A stretch of DNA of 64,000 nucleotides from Bryoerythrophyllum caledonicum (Eukaryota > Streptophyta > Bryopsida > Pottiales > Pottiaceae), in assembly GCA_963971425.1 (NCBI GenBank), contig OZ020515.1:18492291-18556290 (forward strand). Reading direction: 5' to 3'. Both the position numbers and the translations under genes were made by a program. Shown piece after piece: positions 63,464 to 64,000 of the stretch. The notes beneath the pieces are model-generated. The model had not been told where the DNA came from. It saw nothing but the letters and a program-made list of their open reading frames with translations, and made no database searches. Positions within the stretch are counted from its first letter, which is position 1; each line of letters opens with the position of its first letter.

Positions 63464-64000
63464 ATGATAAAAATAAAAAACCTATGGGGATTACTAATGT
63501 CAGGAAAAGACAAAGAGAAAAGAGAAAAACAAAAAGTCGAGAGAGCTCAACATTATAAGAAAAGGGTAGAGAGGAAACAACCAACTATAGTGTTAGGAGT
63601 ACATAATCCTACCTTTAACACTGTTACAACTCCTTCTCCCTTCAAACTAGATGAGGAAATAGAAATAGCCTTAGAAAAGACATTGAGACAAACAAAAAGG
63701 GAGACAACATATAAAACACCACCCGATCCTCCAAATTCTCCTCAGTCAGACACAAAGACACCACAATTTACCCCAGAAGAGTTAGTATTCACAGCATTAA
63801 AAAATCCTAGGAAGAAATATATAGGAAAAAGAAAAGATAAAAAATATACCAGTCACTCTTGTTGTTCTAGTAGCCCGGAAGAAGTAAATTGGGAGACCCA
63901 AAGTGAGAAGGTTTGGTCTAAATCCTTAGAAAAGGAAGGATCCTCAGAAGAGGAAGAAGTGGATGAAAAACCTAACATTCATGATCAACAACTTGATGAG
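63464..64000 (+). CDS. Retroelement ORF e, basic-then-acidic protein, possibly gag start (open at window edge)
   Basis: It is open from ATG 63464 (a second in-frame ATG is at 63497, MSGKDKEKREKQKVERAQHY) to the last base, at least 179 codons. The N-terminus is very basic. A Pro/Thr-rich stretch follows (TPPDPPNSPQSDTKTPQFTP), then KNPRKKYIGKRKDKKY, SCCSSSPEE and an acidic end (GSSEEEEVDEKPNIHDQQ). Position and composition fit the start of gag or of gag-pro-pol, but no capsid, zinc-knuckle or protease motif is reached in the window. Confidence 0.6.
   Translation, partial: MIKIKNLWGLLMSGKDKEKREKQKVERAQHYKKRVERKQPTIVLGVHNPTFNTVTTPSPFKLDEEIEIALEKTLRQTKRETTYKTPPDPPNSPQSDTKTPQFTPEELVFTALKNPRKKYIGKRKDKKYTSHSCCSSSPEEVNWETQSEKVWSKSLEKEGSSEEEEVDEKPNIHDQQLDE

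Noticed and set aside
62026-64000. Endogenous pararetrovirus (Caulimoviridae) origin of the ORF cassette
   Set aside because: Overlapping small ORFs suggested it, but the primer site is tRNA-Arg type next to an LTR-like CA end, not the tRNA-Met site used by that family. It is kept only as an alternative.

Overview
The window is nuclear DNA from a land plant. The signs are spliced genes with GT-AG introns, an alpha-expansin, a PORR-domain organelle RNA-splicing protein, interstitial CCCTAAA plant-telomere-type repeats, hAT and Ty3/gypsy transposable elements, and an LTR element whose primer site matches those reported for plant Tat/Ogre retrotransposons. The expansin's C-terminal EGSQF ending, the RNase H sequence type and a DUF7869-like remnant make a seed-free plant (bryophyte, lycophyte or fern) plausible. 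That is an inference; the species cannot be fixed from sequence alone.

Five intact host genes could be modelled exon by exon, each with an in-frame total: an alpha-expansin (8046-10297, minus, 3 exons, 249 aa), a PORR-domain protein (27671-28871, minus, 2 exons, 361 aa), an RBM42-like RRM protein (30251-32420, minus, 7 exons, 349 aa), MCM3 (33492-39826, plus, 17 exons, 822 aa) and Tim9 (45113-45824, minus, 2 exons, 90 aa). RBM42-like and MCM3 are divergent and share about 1.07 kb of upstream DNA with a consensus E2F site on the MCM3 side.

The rest is mostly mobile or decayed DNA. From 1 to 1430 lies a broken DUF7869-type gene. From 2.8 to 7.1 kb, and again at 13.7-14.4, 19.4-20.2, 23.9-24.2 and 39.4-43.8 kb, are non-autonomous elements with TTAA-flanked, CCC-starting inverted termini. 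From 11.3 to 11.8 kb is a 549-bp element with 27-bp perfect terminal inverted repeats. From 14.6 to 17.6 kb is a decayed minus-strand gene with a RING-like cysteine cluster, from 17.9 to 19.3 kb a decayed protein-kinase-like gene, and from 20.2 to 23.3 kb a decayed hAT transposase with an acidic 8-residue repeat tail.

From 46.4 to 57.4 kb is a nest of decayed Ty3/gypsy elements on the minus strand. The outer pol is split in its reverse transcriptase by a 2.8-kb insertion and carries a PHD finger after the integrase. A second, truncated integrase is followed by an extra same-strand coding region.

From about 57.4 kb to the right edge is the 5' part of a plus-strand LTR element: a long LTR packed with the palindrome CTTAAG, a tRNA-Arg-type primer-binding site at 61807, and then five compact, partly overlapping small ORFs before any visible gag/pol. 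Two, and probably three, of these ORFs are tandem paralogues of one another. This is the best candidate here for an undescribed coding system.
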